This document shows positions 40,221 to 49,939 of a stretch of 64,000 bases of DNA, in pieces. The stretch comes from an uncultured Treponema sp. (GTDB taxonomy: Bacteria; Spirochaetota; Spirochaetia; Treponematales; Treponemataceae). The notes beneath the pieces were generated by a model. The model made no database searches and was not told the origin of the DNA. It was given only the letters and a program-made list of their open reading frames with translations. The stretch is from positions 1 to 64,000 of the forward strand of contig CAMHMJ010000007.1 of assembly GCA_946186185.1 (NCBI GenBank), in the 5' to 3' direction. Position 1 is the stretch's first letter. The number at the start of each line of letters is the position of its first letter. Position numbers and translations under genes: made by a program.

Positions 40221-41942
40221 CTAGTAATGAAGTCCGATTCCGATGGAGATTTCTTTCCAGTCAGAGTTTCGCCAGTCCTGAGTCAAATGACCTTTTAATC
40301 CCGGCATTTTCTGGCTCAAATCTACACCAAAGCTTCCCCGAACCTCGATTCCGCGCCACTTTAGCGGATAAATCAGGGCTTCCATTCCGGCTGCATAAAA
40401 GCCGTCTTTGTAATGGAAATCCCGGTCTGTGGCTCTGTTTCTTGAAAGGGCTACATCTACAAAAGGCGAAAGCTGTAATTCCATATTGAAGTATTTTGCA
40501 ATTTTCCTGATTCCAGGAATCTTCTGAATAAGAGTCATTTCGTCCCAGCGGGCTGTAAAGATGTGAACCGGAAGGTCAAAATTCATAACGATTGCAGCCG
40601 GGCTTTCGCAGGCCTGCTTGTCAAAGTCTTCCGGATAGTTTTCCTTGTCGTAATACTGTTTATCTTTAATACCTCTCAGTCTTGAACCGAAGGCCTGTTT
40701 TCCGTTCAGGTAGGCAAAGGCGTAAATGTCGGTACAGAGACCTGCGTATTTGAAGGCTTTGTAACCCTTCAGCTCTGCTTCAAAGCCCGGAATAAAGTGG
40801 CTTTTCTGAAGGTTGTAGGAAAAGCTTTCCGTAAGGCTAACGGAAAGGCCGTTTCTGAAGTTTCCGATCCAGTTTACACGGGAGGTGGAAACCGTCTGTC
40901 CGATTGTGAAAACCGGGCTCATTAAATCTTCGTTTACAATTCCGTCCTTATCCCAGTTGTACTTTGCTTCAATATAAGGGGTATAGTAGATTTTTCCCCA
41001 GTCGGTAATTTCCTGAATTACAATCGGAATGGAAAGATTTCCTTCTTCTACAAAATAGGTTCCGTCTCCGTAATATACTTCTTCGCCGTTTACAATTTCT
41101 TCTTCGTAATCAAGATTGCGGATAAAGGACTGCAGGAGCTTTAATTTTACAGAAAAGCTCTGAAATGGAAGTTCAAACTGCAGTCCGGTTTTCATATTCC
41201 ATTCAGGCGTATTTTCCCCGATTGTGTATGAAAGGGAATGACTGTTAATCCAGGTGGTTTCAAAAATCCCCATTTTGAACGGAATGTCAAAATCAATGGC
41301 AAAACCGAATTTTGCATCTGTGGAACCGTCATCATCTGGTTCAAGACTGAAGTTTACGTCCGTTGCCATGGTTTCAAGGGAGCCCATGAAGTTGGTATCC
41401 TTCATCTTCAGTTTGAAAAGGAAACCGTTGTTGCTGTCGTATTTTGGATATGGCGCACCCAGAATGTGAAGGGAATCTTTTGCTTTGACAGAAAGGTCTA
41501 CATAGTAAAGTTTGTTTTCTTCCTCAACTTGATTTTCCGTGCTGTCTGCTGCTTCAGTGTTGAAGCCAGTTTTGTTTTCAGAACTATCTGCGCTTCCGGG
41601 ATTTTCTGTACTTTCCTCAGTTCTGGAAGCGGAATCACTCAGGGAAAAATCCACTTCAACTGTATCGAAGGCTCTTGTATTTTCAAGGCGTACCTTAAAA
41701 TCCTCAAGGTATTCCATGAGGCTGTCTTCATCTTTAAAGGTGCGCTTTTTATCAACGGGAACCTTGGTCTGCAGTGCGTATTTTCTTGTTTTTCCGGTGA
41801 GGTCATAATCAACATTTCTGATTTTATATGAATCAGAATAGGAAAGAGCGGTTGTAAAAAGAAAGCTAACTGCTGCAATGCTCCTTATAAGCTTTTTTTT
41901 GCTGAAAGAAACTGTTTTCACTTTAGTAAGCACCTTTTCCAT
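40221..41942 (-). CDS. predicted outer-membrane beta-barrel with POTRA-like N-terminus
   Basis: A 573-residue protein with a basic signal peptide (ending TTALSYS). Residues ~40-105 (IRNVDYDLTGKTRKYALQTK, then a segment ending in NTRAFDTVEVDFSL) resemble a POTRA domain of the BamA/TamA type. A Ser/Thr/Glu-rich linker (~108-140) follows. The remaining ~420 residues show alternating aromatic beta-strands and end in IGIGLHY, a typical outer-membrane protein terminus. It may export or assemble outer-membrane material. It overlaps the upstream sugar transferase gene by 20 bp, tying it to the polysaccharide locus. No ribosome binding site is seen. Confidence 0.6.
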   Translation of the reverse strand: MEKVLTKVKTVSFSKKKLIRSIAAVSFLFTTALSYSDSYKIRNVDYDLTGKTRKYALQTKVPVDKKRTFKDEDSLMEYLEDFKVRLENTRAFDTVEVDFSLSDSASRTEESTENPGSADSSENKTGFNTEAADSTENQVEEENKLYYVDLSVKAKDSLHILGAPYPKYDSNNGFLFKLKMKDTNFMGSLETMATDVNFSLEPDDDGSTDAKFGFAIDFDIPFKMGIFETTWINSHSLSYTIGENTPEWNMKTGLQFELPFQSFSVKLKLLQSFIRNLDYEEEIVNGEEVYYGDGTYFVEEGNLSIPIVIQEITDWGKIYYTPYIEAKYNWDKDGIVNEDLMSPVFTIGQTVSTSRVNWIGNFRNGLSVSLTESFSYNLQKSHFIPGFEAELKGYKAFKYAGLCTDIYAFAYLNGKQAFGSRLRGIKDKQYYDKENYPEDFDKQACESPAAIVMNFDLPVHIFTARWDEMTLIQKIPGIRKIAKYFNMELQLSPFVDVALSRNRATDRDFHYKDGFYAAGMEALIYPLKWRGIEVRGSFGVDLSQKMPGLKGHLTQDWRNSDWKEISIGIGLHY

Positions 41943-43395
41943 TGATTACAACCCAGACGGTCTTGATTAAAATCCAGATATCCAGCCACAAAGACCAGTT
42001 TTGAATATAGAAGGAGTCAAGATTTATGCGCTCTTCGTACCCGGTATCGCTGCGGCCGGAAATCTGCCACATGCCGGAAAGTCCCGGAGTTACGCTGAGT
42101 ACATATTCAGCACTGTCTCCGTATTTTTCAATTTCGTCTCTGGTAACCGGGCGAGGGCCTACAAAGCTCATCTGTCCGGATAGAATGTTGAAAAGCTGAG
42201 GAAGCTCATCCAGACTGGTCTTCCTTAAGAAAGACCCGAATTTTGTAACCCGAGGGTCATTTACGAATTTTCGTTCCCGTTCCCATTCTTCCTTCATTTC
42301 TGGATTTGTTCGAAGAATTTCTTCCAGCATTTCCTGACTGTTTTTATACATTGAGCGGAATTTCCAGCACTTAATTTCTTTACCCCGTTTTCCGACACGC
42401 TTGTGACCGTAGAAAACCGGTCCCGGAGAGGTGAGTTTAACTCCAAGGGCAAGAACCAGCATTACCGGAATAAGAACCGGAAGGAAGATTACAATCAGAA
42501 GAATGTCGATAAGACGTTTAATAAGCAGATTGTATTTTTTTGTAAGCTCGTGGGTTGCGCTGAATGCCAGAATACCGCCCATGTCCCGAAGATGAAGGGA
42601 GGTGGTAAGGGAATCCTGATTCTTTGAACAGGTAATTGTATATCTGTAGTAAGAAGCAACCGGTTTTATGTTTCCCTCGTAATCGCAGAGAATTGCAACC
42701 TTGATGTGAAGATGACGGATGATTTCAAGAATTTCCTTTGAATCCGGGAAAACCGGGATTCCGTCCTTCATTGAGCAGTCTGTTGCGGTGCTGTCAATGA
42801 TGATTGCAGGCTTGTAGCCCAGGGCTTTTCTTTTTAAAAGACGCTGAATCACGGTGTCTGCGCTGTTTCCGGTAGTGTAGATAACGGCTGGAACACCCCA
42901 CCACTTAAAGTGTCCGTAAATGTGGCGGGCAACTTCCCGAAAGCCCGGAAGAAAAATTGTGGTAAAAGGAATGGCAAGACAGAATGAAAAAATTGCGGCT
43001 TTTTTTGAGGTATCCTTCAAAATTCGTTCTGCAACAGCGGCGGAAAAGAAGCCGTCTCCGTTCTGTATGATTATGCTCAAAATAATTCCGATGAAACAGA
43101 AGGCTGAACAGATGGAAAGCTTTCTTACTTCATCGGAAGGGCTTACCATAATTCCCGGGTAAAGCCCTGCTGCATAGTAAACGATTAAAATCAGGGGGAA
43201 ATAATAGCTGTAGTTTACAAACGATTTGAAGTTTACGGCTTCTGAGTCAATAATGTTTGCTATAAAGAAGGAAAGACCGATGCACATAAAGAGCATTGCG
43301 GCATCCGCAGCCATAATCATTATGCCGGAAAGAAATGAACTGGTTCTCCGTTTATAGTTTTTTCTGAAATATGTTATAAAATCGTTTGTAGTCAT
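41923..43395 (-). CDS. polyprenyl-phosphate sugar-1-phosphate transferase (WbaP/WcaJ type)
   Basis: Starts glycan synthesis by moving a sugar-1-phosphate from a nucleotide sugar to undecaprenyl phosphate. A 490-residue protein: four to five N-terminal membrane segments, a CoA-binding-like domain (~150-250, AVIYTTGNSADTVIQRLLKR) and the C-terminal catalytic domain with KRLIDILL, PGPVFYGHKRVGKRGKEI, KFRSMY, TSLDELPQLFNILSGQMSFV, GPRPV and VTPGLSGMWQISGR. The sugar specificity cannot be read. It follows the GT4 gene by 4 nt and is part of a four-gene minus-strand operon ending with the beta-barrel. Confidence 0.92.
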   Translation of the reverse strand: MTTNDFITYFRKNYKRRTSSFLSGIMIMAADAAMLFMCIGLSFFIANIIDSEAVNFKSFVNYSYYFPLILIVYYAAGLYPGIMVSPSDEVRKLSICSAFCFIGIILSIIIQNGDGFFSAAVAERILKDTSKKAAIFSFCLAIPFTTIFLPGFREVARHIYGHFKWWGVPAVIYTTGNSADTVIQRLLKRKALGYKPAIIIDSTATDCSMKDGIPVFPDSKEILEIIRHLHIKVAILCDYEGNIKPVASYYRYTITCSKNQDSLTTSLHLRDMGGILAFSATHELTKKYNLLIKRLIDILLIVIFLPVLIPVMLVLALGVKLTSPGPVFYGHKRVGKRGKEIKCWKFRSMYKNSQEMLEEILRTNPEMKEEWERERKFVNDPRVTKFGSFLRKTSLDELPQLFNILSGQMSFVGPRPVTRDEIEKYGDSAEYVLSVTPGLSGMWQISGRSDTGYEERINLDSFYIQNWSLWLDIWILIKTVWVVINGKGAY

Positions 43396-43399
43396 AGCC

Positions 43400-44512
43400 T
43401 TAATATTTTAACTTCTTAATTGTTTCTTGTACAGTAGTTTTAAATTCGCTTATGAATCTTTCTTCAGTAAAGGAATTTGCATGGGCAATTATTTCGTCTT
43501 TTTTGAAAACTCCTTCTGAATCAAGTGTTTCGAACTTAAGGATTGCATCTGCAAGGCTGTCTGTTTCCTGTTTTTCAAAGAAAAGCCCGGTTTTTCCGTC
43601 TACAACGGTTTCAAGGGCACCGCCTTTTCCAAAGGCAATTACAGGGGTTCCGCAGGCCTGTGCTTCAAGAGGAACAAAGCCGAAATCTTCCTCGGCACAG
43701 AAAAGAAGGGCGCGGCATCTCTGAAGGTGATTTTCAAGAACATCGTCCGGTGCCCGGCCAAGGAAAGTGATATTTTTATCTTTTCCCGCAAGCTTTTTAA
43801 GGTTTTCCATTTCGCTTCCGCCGCCGATAACAACAAGCTTTTTTCCAAGCTTTTTGCAGGCGCTTACGGCAAGGTCAATTCGTTTGTAGGGAACTAATCG
43901 GCTGAAGGCAACATAAAAATCTTCACGGTGTGTATCTGAAGGATGAAAGCGGCTTGTGTCCACCGGGAGGTAGATTACTTTTGCGTCTCTGTTCCAGAAC
44001 TTTTTAATGCGTCGGGAAATGAACTTTGAATTTGCAATGAGGGTGTCTACCCGCTGGCTTGAAACATAGTCCCAGAGCCTTAAGGCCGGAATCTGGCGGT
44101 TCATAAAGAATCTGGTCAGGCGGCCGCTTCGTTTTCTGTAATCAAAGAAAAGGTCCCAGGCATAACGCATTGGAGAGTGAATGAAAGCAACATGAGGAAC
44201 CATGGGTGGAGTGATAACTCCCTTTGCACAGCAGGAAGATGAAGAAATTACAAGATCGTAACCGGTAAAATCAAAGGATTCAAAGGCTGCCGGCATAAGG
44301 GAAAGAAGTTTTGTGTAGATTTTTGAGGAAAAAGGTATTTTCTGAACGAAGGATGTGTGAATTGTGCAGTTTTTAAAATGCTCACCCATCTTCTTTTTGT
44401 TATAGACCAGGGTGAAAATTTCTGCTTCCGGGTAGATTTTTAGAAGGTATTCTACAAAAAGCTCGGCACCGCCGTAATTTACAAGCCAGTCGTGAACGAT
44501 TGCAACGCGCAT
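43400..44512 (-). CDS. GT4-family glycosyltransferase
   Basis: A 370-residue cytoplasmic GT-B enzyme. The N-terminal VAIVHDWLVNYGGAELFVEY and the C-terminal sugar-nucleotide site (FGFVPLEAQACGTPVIAFGK) carry the E-x7-E pattern of retaining GT4 enzymes. It likely adds one sugar to the lipid-linked glycan started by the 41923 product. The start codon overlaps the stop of the upstream GT4 gene (TAATG), and an AGGAAAAA-type site lies within it. Donor and acceptor are unknown. Confidence 0.9.
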   Translation of the reverse strand: MRVAIVHDWLVNYGGAELFVEYLLKIYPEAEIFTLVYNKKKMGEHFKNCTIHTSFVQKIPFSSKIYTKLLSLMPAAFESFDFTGYDLVISSSSCCAKGVITPPMVPHVAFIHSPMRYAWDLFFDYRKRSGRLTRFFMNRQIPALRLWDYVSSQRVDTLIANSKFISRRIKKFWNRDAKVIYLPVDTSRFHPSDTHREDFYVAFSRLVPYKRIDLAVSACKKLGKKLVVIGGGSEMENLKKLAGKDKNITFLGRAPDDVLENHLQRCRALLFCAEEDFGFVPLEAQACGTPVIAFGKGGALETVVDGKTGLFFEKQETDSLADAILKFETLDSEGVFKKDEIIAHANSFTEERFISEFKTTVQETIKKLKY

Positions 44513-45615
44513 TATTTTTCCTCCAGGGTTTTATGAATGATAGAGTAGGTTCTTGAAAAAGAATAGATTTCTGGAATTTCAAGCTTTGTGCTGCATATTT
44601 CATCCAGCTTCAAAAGTTTTTCTTCCAGGGAAGATGCATTTCCAGTTTCAAAAAAGGTTACCGGAAAGTCTTTGTAGATTTCCCGGAAAACCGGAATGTC
44701 GCTTAAAATTACATGGGTTCCAAGACTCAGGGCTTCAAGGGGCGGCATTCCAAAGCCTTCGTAAAAGCTTGGCTGAACAAGAACCCGGGCTTTCTGGTAG
44801 GTCTCCTTTAGTTTTTCCTGGTTTACCTTTCCGGTAAATATTACAGAACCCTCCGGAGCCGTTTCAATTTTTTCGAATATGGAATTATCAGCAGTCCTGA
44901 AGTTATCCCTGTTTCCAACGATTACAAGCTTTGAGGAAAGCCCTTTCTTTTTAGCCTGAAGAAAGGCTGTGAGGAGGGTGCTTAAGCCCTTGTGCTTTTT
45001 TATGTTTCCTACGAATAAAATCACATCGTCTTTTGGGGCAGGTTGCTGGCTCGCGGCTCCCATTGAAACGGCAGCGCTGCCGGCGGATTTATTAGTTGTT
45101 TCATCCTTAAACCAGTCGGGAAGGGCGTTATAGGTGCAGATAACCGGAGTGTTTTTTAAAGCCCTTTTCAGATGATACTGGATTCGTTCTGCAGAAAAGT
45201 TTGATACTGTGAATACTGCCTTTGATTTTTTACAGGCTCGCATGTAAAAATATTTTCTGATTAAGGTTCCCGCCTTTCCTGCAAGCCCCGGAACATCCAA
45301 AAATACTACATCGTGAATTGTGGTGAATACCGGGATTTTTATTCCTCCGGGAATGTTGCAGTAGGGACTGTAGTACACGTCGCATTCATTGATTTCTTTA
45401 AGCAGATTTTTTGGAAAAGAGTACATTTCTTTTATTGAAAAGCATTTTTCGTTATATTCAAGGAGCCTGCAATTTTCTGTTTTATATGGTTCAAGCTGTT
45501 CTTTTGTTCCAAGAAGAACACACTGATTTTCTTTAATAAAATATGGAAGCAGAGCGGAAAGATAGGAGCCGATGCCGCCGCTGTCCGTCATTCTGATATC
45601 GATGGCGATTTTCAT
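44512..45615 (-). CDS. GT4-family glycosyltransferase
   Basis: A 367-residue GT-B glycosyltransferase. The N-terminal IDIRMTDSGGIGSYLSALLP is a mannosyl/rhamnosyltransferase-like start. VLVQPSFYEGFGMPPLEALS, with the E-x7-E motif, and VILSDIPVFREI form the donor site. It is the first gene of the operon 45615-40221. No ribosome binding site is present; a TGATATAAC box ends 6 nt before the ATG. It is divergent from the Wzi-like gene at 45687. Confidence 0.9.
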   Translation of the reverse strand: MKIAIDIRMTDSGGIGSYLSALLPYFIKENQCVLLGTKEQLEPYKTENCRLLEYNEKCFSIKEMYSFPKNLLKEINECDVYYSPYCNIPGGIKIPVFTTIHDVVFLDVPGLAGKAGTLIRKYFYMRACKKSKAVFTVSNFSAERIQYHLKRALKNTPVICTYNALPDWFKDETTNKSAGSAAVSMGAASQQPAPKDDVILFVGNIKKHKGLSTLLTAFLQAKKKGLSSKLVIVGNRDNFRTADNSIFEKIETAPEGSVIFTGKVNQEKLKETYQKARVLVQPSFYEGFGMPPLEALSLGTHVILSDIPVFREIYKDFPVTFFETGNASSLEEKLLKLDEICSTKLEIPEIYSFSRTYSIIHKTLEEK

Positions 45616-45621
45616 AAGAAT

Positions 45622-45630
45622 GTTATATCA
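45622..45630 (-). promoter_or_regulatory. extended -10 of the GT4-GT4-sugar transferase operon, leaderless type
   Basis: TGATATAAC on the minus strand is followed by ATTCTT and the ATG. The -35 at 17 nt (TAGTTT) is weak. Confidence 0.5.
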
Positions 45631-45650
45631 TATATATAGAATAAAAACTA

Positions 45651-45679
45651 TAGATAAAAAAACTTAAAAATGTTAAAAC
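45651..45679 (+). promoter_or_regulatory. possible promoter of the first Wzi-like gene
   Basis: TAGATA, a 17-nt spacer ending in TGT and TAAAAC lie 7 nt before the ATG of the 45687 gene, which has no ribosome binding site. Confidence 0.4.
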
Positions 45680-45686
45680 TATCAGT

Positions 45687-47573
45687 ATGTTTCGTATGCA
45701 AAGTAGAAGAGTAATTGCTTTTCTGTGCTTTTTGAATCTTTTTCCCCTTTGTGCACAGGTTTTTCAGGTATATTCTTCAAACCAGCTTATTCCGTTCTCA
45801 AGTCCGGTTTACGACGCCCTGATTACGCTTTTCAATGAAAAAGGAATGAGTACTTTTGCAACTAATGCTCCTTTGACTGGCGGAGAACTTAAATTCTATC
45901 TTGAACTTCTGGATTTTGATTCCCTTACGGACTCTTCAAAGGAAATTTACAGACAGCTTGAGGCTTACCTTACCCCGGAGCTTGAAAAAAGGAAAAATAC
46001 AGTAAAGGTGGGTGGAGCATTTTTCGGTTTTGAAACCATAGCTAGTCCGGCACTTCTTGGAAAAACCTCTGATGCCCTGGACTGGAGCTTTGCTACGGAT
46101 TACACGGGACATAAAAATTCCGTTGACAGCTATGATATTCTTTCAAAAGAAGAGTACAGGAGTGACACAGGCTATAAGTGGTCTGAAGTCGACCCGGAAC
46201 ACCCGGAAAACAGACCGGAGATAACATACGAGGACTCCAACTATATTTCTTCATCAGAATTCTGGAGAAATCCGGCTTCCACATCGGTTCTCACTTTTCC
46301 AGTATATCTTGGCTGGGGTTCTGCATTCTTTGCTTCCGCAGATCCGGGAATCGGAAAAAGCCTATGGGGAATGAGCGGAGACGGGAACTTTTCAAACCTT
46401 GTTACATCTGGAGACGACCTTGATTTTCTGTGGCCCCGGAATGGAAACGGTACCCTTGGATATCAGGGAAAGGGCTGGGGAACCAATTTAAGTGTTTTCA
46501 GAAGCGGTATGGAGTCAGGAAGAAGCATTATGGGCTCCAGCGTATACAGTTCTTCCTTTGAAACTGAAGGGGTTGTAAAATTCAATCTTTACTCTCCACG
46601 AATAAAATACAATCTTGATGTTGTTGAAGTAAATACGAATAAATACCTTTACATGCATTCCATCAACGTGCGGCCATATTTTAAGTGGCTCAGAATGGAA
46701 GTAACGGAAGCCACCTTTGTGGACGGACCTTTTGAAATGAAGTTCCTGAATCCGCTTATGATAATGCATTCCTTCGGCTCCTGGTCGGACAGCGATTACT
46801 GCTCTGAAACCGAGGAAAAACTCTACGGCGAGGCTCACATCTGTCAGTACATGGGCTTTAATCTGGATTTTACTCCTTTTAAGAACTCCCGTCTTTATCT
46901 TCTTTATGCACAGAATGAAATTCAGCCCCCTAATGAGCTTGGAAGCACCAACGGAAAATCCATGCCGGACAGCTTTGCCCTTCAGCTGGGCTATGAACGC
47001 ACCTTTAGCTGGAACGACGGCTTTTTTACGGGAACCCTTGAAGGAATCTATACAACGCCTTTCTGCTATATAAAGCAGGGCGCCGGCTGGTCCCTTTATT
47101 CTGAGCGTTACGACATGCAGTCAAACTGTTCTTATCCGATACGCTCCTGGATTGGAAGCCCTTTTGGACCGGACGCAATCGGTGCAAAACTTCGTGTAAA
47201 ATATACAAAGCTTCATAAATTTTCTGTAGAAACTTCCTATCTTTTTGTGGCTCACGGAACCAATTCCTTCGGCCTTTTTGATAATCAGATTGAAATTGAC
47301 GGTCAGAAGTATTCTGCATACTATCCCAGTGTTCTTAGAAAAATGGGTCTTATAAGTGATGAGGAAGCCGAAAAAATTGCCCGGGCGAAAAATCTTACGG
47401 GCACGGTTGAATATACGAACCGTTTCTGCACGGATGTTTCCTATGTGCTTTCGGATAAATTTTCTTTTGATACACGAATCATATATTCTGTGATTTTTAA
47501 CAATAAAAATGAAATCGGAGAGACAGCCCAGGGACTTGAAGGCTATCTTTCCTTAAAATATTCTCTTTTTTAA
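45687..47573 (+). CDS. Wzi-like outer-membrane beta-barrel protein, first paralogue
   Basis: A 628-residue exported protein with a signal peptide ending PLCAQ. Residues ~28-95 form a helical region (SPVYDALITLFNEKGMSTFA, APLTGGELKFYLELLDFDSL) resembling the start of capsule-assembly Wzi proteins. A long series of amphipathic beta-strands follows, including FLNPLMIMHSFGSW, and the protein ends in GYLSLKYSLF, with the terminal Phe usual for outer-membrane proteins. Wzi proteins hold capsular polysaccharide at the cell surface; the position among glycosyltransferase genes supports a similar role. It is followed 22 nt later by a paralogue. Confidence 0.55.
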   Translation: MFRMQSRRVIAFLCFLNLFPLCAQVFQVYSSNQLIPFSSPVYDALITLFNEKGMSTFATNAPLTGGELKFYLELLDFDSLTDSSKEIYRQLEAYLTPELEKRKNTVKVGGAFFGFETIASPALLGKTSDALDWSFATDYTGHKNSVDSYDILSKEEYRSDTGYKWSEVDPEHPENRPEITYEDSNYISSSEFWRNPASTSVLTFPVYLGWGSAFFASADPGIGKSLWGMSGDGNFSNLVTSGDDLDFLWPRNGNGTLGYQGKGWGTNLSVFRSGMESGRSIMGSSVYSSSFETEGVVKFNLYSPRIKYNLDVVEVNTNKYLYMHSINVRPYFKWLRMEVTEATFVDGPFEMKFLNPLMIMHSFGSWSDSDYCSETEEKLYGEAHICQYMGFNLDFTPFKNSRLYLLYAQNEIQPPNELGSTNGKSMPDSFALQLGYERTFSWNDGFFTGTLEGIYTTPFCYIKQGAGWSLYSERYDMQSNCSYPIRSWIGSPFGPDAIGAKLRVKYTKLHKFSVETSYLFVAHGTNSFGLFDNQIEIDGQKYSAYYPSVLRKMGLISDEEAEKIARAKNLTGTVEYTNRFCTDVSYVLSDKFSFDTRIIYSVIFNNKNEIGETAQGLEGYLSLKYSLF

Positions 47574-47595
47574 TTCATTATGACAGGGGTTTTAT

Positions 47596-49845
47596 ATGAA
47601 TAATTATTTTACAGTTACAGCAAAAAAAGTATTTCTGGCTTGTCTGATTGTATTTTCTGCAGGCTGGTTTCTGACTGCCCAGGAAAAAGCTTCGGGAACG
47701 CTCTCTTCAACCGAAAATCCGACAGTGTCTGAAAATCAGGGCGTTTCCAGTTCCGTTTCCGGAAATCAGGCTCTATCCGAAAAACAGTCCGTTTCTGAAA
47801 CCAGAAAATCTCAGATTGCGCTGAAAAATAATTCAGTTCCTTTGACTGATGACATTTATCAGGTTCTTGACTACTATGAAATCAAAGGTCTTTTGTCTCC
47901 CCTTGGAACTGCAAAGCCATATACTTTAGGCCGCATTCTTGATGCCATCGATGAAATCTGTGAGAAAAAAAATCAGCTTACTGATACAGAATACGAATAT
48001 TTTGAAGAATTCAAGAAAAATCATGTTCCTCAGTATGATCTTAAAAACTGGCTTGGTCACTGTGCAATTTCCAATAAATCAGAAAAATTACCTGTTACTT
48101 TCCTATATGATTTTTCTCTTGAAACGGCAGTTTCCGGCGGCGTTTACAATAACTCCGATTTTAATACCATGGGCTACGATATTATTCCGTCCTTCGATTT
48201 TTCCGGAGACATTACAAAGTATGTTTCCTACAACATGCACAACTTTTTTGACCTTTCAAAGATGCCTCTTTACGAGTGCACCGATACTGACGCTGTTGGC
48301 TACGAGAAAAATGCACCATATTTAATCGGATATTACTGGTATGAAGACGATGTATCGGACTTTTTGTACGGGGAGTACAAGACTTATAAGGATACTGAGG
48401 GAAAGACTCAGTATGAAACGGATGAAAATGGCAACAAAATCCCCATGTATGTCGACCTGGATGTAAAGGATGCTGAGGGAAATGTGGTTCGAAAGGCGGA
48501 AATTAAGCGCCGCACCATCCGGAAATACAAGAACAACAGCTATCTTCCTTACGCATACCATAAGCCATGGGCAGGACAGTTTTACTATCTTTCAAACCTT
48601 TCTGCCAGCGGACTTGAAGGCTGGGCTATGAAAACCGGTATTTCCGGCGGAACAGAAGCAGAGGTTCGTTCTTCACTTTTTGACAATAAGGTAAACCTTG
48701 GAATCGGCCGTGGCAGAAAGGAATGGGCCGGAATGGATAACGGTGCTTCCCTTGTACTGAACGCCAACGCCCAGCCTTTCTTTGAAGCGGACCAGACCTT
48801 AGAGCTTTTCCCGTTCCTGCATTTTTCTTCCATGGTGGGTATCCTGGAGTATCCGAACCAGAACTATATTGTTGAAGGAGCCTACCCGGAAAAAGATCAC
48901 ACCGACGATGCCTGGGTTTTCCAGAATGCTTTCTCCATCAACATGCTTGACCTTGACTGGAAATACGTTCACCTGGATTTAGGTTCTACTGTAGTATGGC
49001 CAAAGCGCTTTGACTTAGGCTATATGTTCCCGCTGGTTTTCTATGTTGAATATCAGAATCATATCGGTGACTATGACAACATGTCGCTTTTTGCCGATTT
49101 GAAGCTTAAATACCCGGGACTTGGAAGCGTCTGGGCATCCATGTACCTTGACGAGCTTAATGTAATGAGCAACTGGCTCAAAAATACCCGTGTTATGTAT
49201 GCAGCTCAGGTGGGTGCCAAAGCGGCTCTTCCATTCCTGAATTCAACAACGGTTTCCTTCCGTTATACAAAGGTTGAACCTTTCTGTTATACCCATAATG
49301 CCGTAAACTACACCCCTTGGTATGACCACTATATTACGGAAGCTTATATGAATAACGGGGAGTCCCTTGGATATTACCTGGATCCGAATAGCGATGAATT
49401 TTTCCTGCGGCTTGATTCAATGTTTACAAAGGGAACAAAAGGCTTTTTCCAGTACCAGTTTATCCGTCACGGTGCTGATTACGGAAGCCAGCAGGTTCCG
49501 GGTTCTTCACTTTATTCAGAGCTTTCAACAAAAAACCGTGATGAACTTAAGAAATACTTCCTTCACGATGGAGCCTATAACTGGATTCACATTGCAAACT
49601 GCGGCGTAACTTATTCATCTGTTACCAACAAATACAAACTTCCGTTTGAGCTTTCGGCAAATCTTGGTTTTATGTACAGCTATTACACAATGATTGACGA
49701 TGAAAATTACGACAGAAGCATATACGGAAACAACGGAAACTGTGCAGATGCAGATTTTTCAACAAAATACCACTTTGTTGACACAGACGAATACCCGGTT
49801 CAGTGGGGCTTCGTACTGGGAGCAGGAGCAAAAATCCGGCTCTAA
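47596..49845 (+). CDS. Wzi-like outer-membrane beta-barrel protein, second paralogue
   Basis: A 749-residue exported protein with a signal peptide (ending FLTAQ). A Ser/Glu/Gln-rich spacer with SENQGVSSSVSGNQALSEKQ-type repeats (~32-75) precedes a helical start (LTDDIYQVLDYYEIKGLLSP) like that of its neighbour. A beta-barrel follows, with LNVMSNWLKNTRVMYAAQVG and an AKIRL end. It lies directly downstream of the first paralogue with an AGGGG ribosome binding site. A duplicated surface polysaccharide-binding protein is likely; the sequence similarity between the two is low outside the N-terminal region. Confidence 0.55.
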   Translation: MNNYFTVTAKKVFLACLIVFSAGWFLTAQEKASGTLSSTENPTVSENQGVSSSVSGNQALSEKQSVSETRKSQIALKNNSVPLTDDIYQVLDYYEIKGLLSPLGTAKPYTLGRILDAIDEICEKKNQLTDTEYEYFEEFKKNHVPQYDLKNWLGHCAISNKSEKLPVTFLYDFSLETAVSGGVYNNSDFNTMGYDIIPSFDFSGDITKYVSYNMHNFFDLSKMPLYECTDTDAVGYEKNAPYLIGYYWYEDDVSDFLYGEYKTYKDTEGKTQYETDENGNKIPMYVDLDVKDAEGNVVRKAEIKRRTIRKYKNNSYLPYAYHKPWAGQFYYLSNLSASGLEGWAMKTGISGGTEAEVRSSLFDNKVNLGIGRGRKEWAGMDNGASLVLNANAQPFFEADQTLELFPFLHFSSMVGILEYPNQNYIVEGAYPEKDHTDDAWVFQNAFSINMLDLDWKYVHLDLGSTVVWPKRFDLGYMFPLVFYVEYQNHIGDYDNMSLFADLKLKYPGLGSVWASMYLDELNVMSNWLKNTRVMYAAQVGAKAALPFLNSTTVSFRYTKVEPFCYTHNAVNYTPWYDHYITEAYMNNGESLGYYLDPNSDEFFLRLDSMFTKGTKGFFQYQFIRHGADYGSQQVPGSSLYSELSTKNRDELKKYFLHDGAYNWIHIANCGVTYSSVTNKYKLPFELSANLGFMYSYYTMIDDENYDRSIYGNNGNCADADFSTKYHFVDTDEYPVQWGFVLGAGAKIRL

Positions 49846-49859
49846 CTGAAAAGAGTCAC

Positions 49860-49933
49860 ACACTTCGAGTTAATACAAAGTTGGCGGGAGTTTAGCGGCA
49901 GGCAGGAAAAAAATCTTTTTTCGGCTGCCGCTA
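49860..49933. terminator. hairpin between convergent genes with a repeat relic
   Basis: TAGCGGCAG (49893-49901) pairs with CTGCCGCTA (49925-49933), and GAAAAAA/TTTTTTC extends the inner stem. The left side (49864-49888, minus strand) shares GCCAA, TTTGTATTA and ACTCGAAG with the inverted-repeat element at 6839-6949, so it may be a relic of that family. Confidence 0.5.
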
Positions 49934-49939
49934 TATGGC

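Noticed and set aside
41238..41831. Long open frame on the plus strand
   Set aside because: It lies opposite the beta-barrel gene, lacks a ribosome binding site and has no recognisable protein features; it is a shadow frame.
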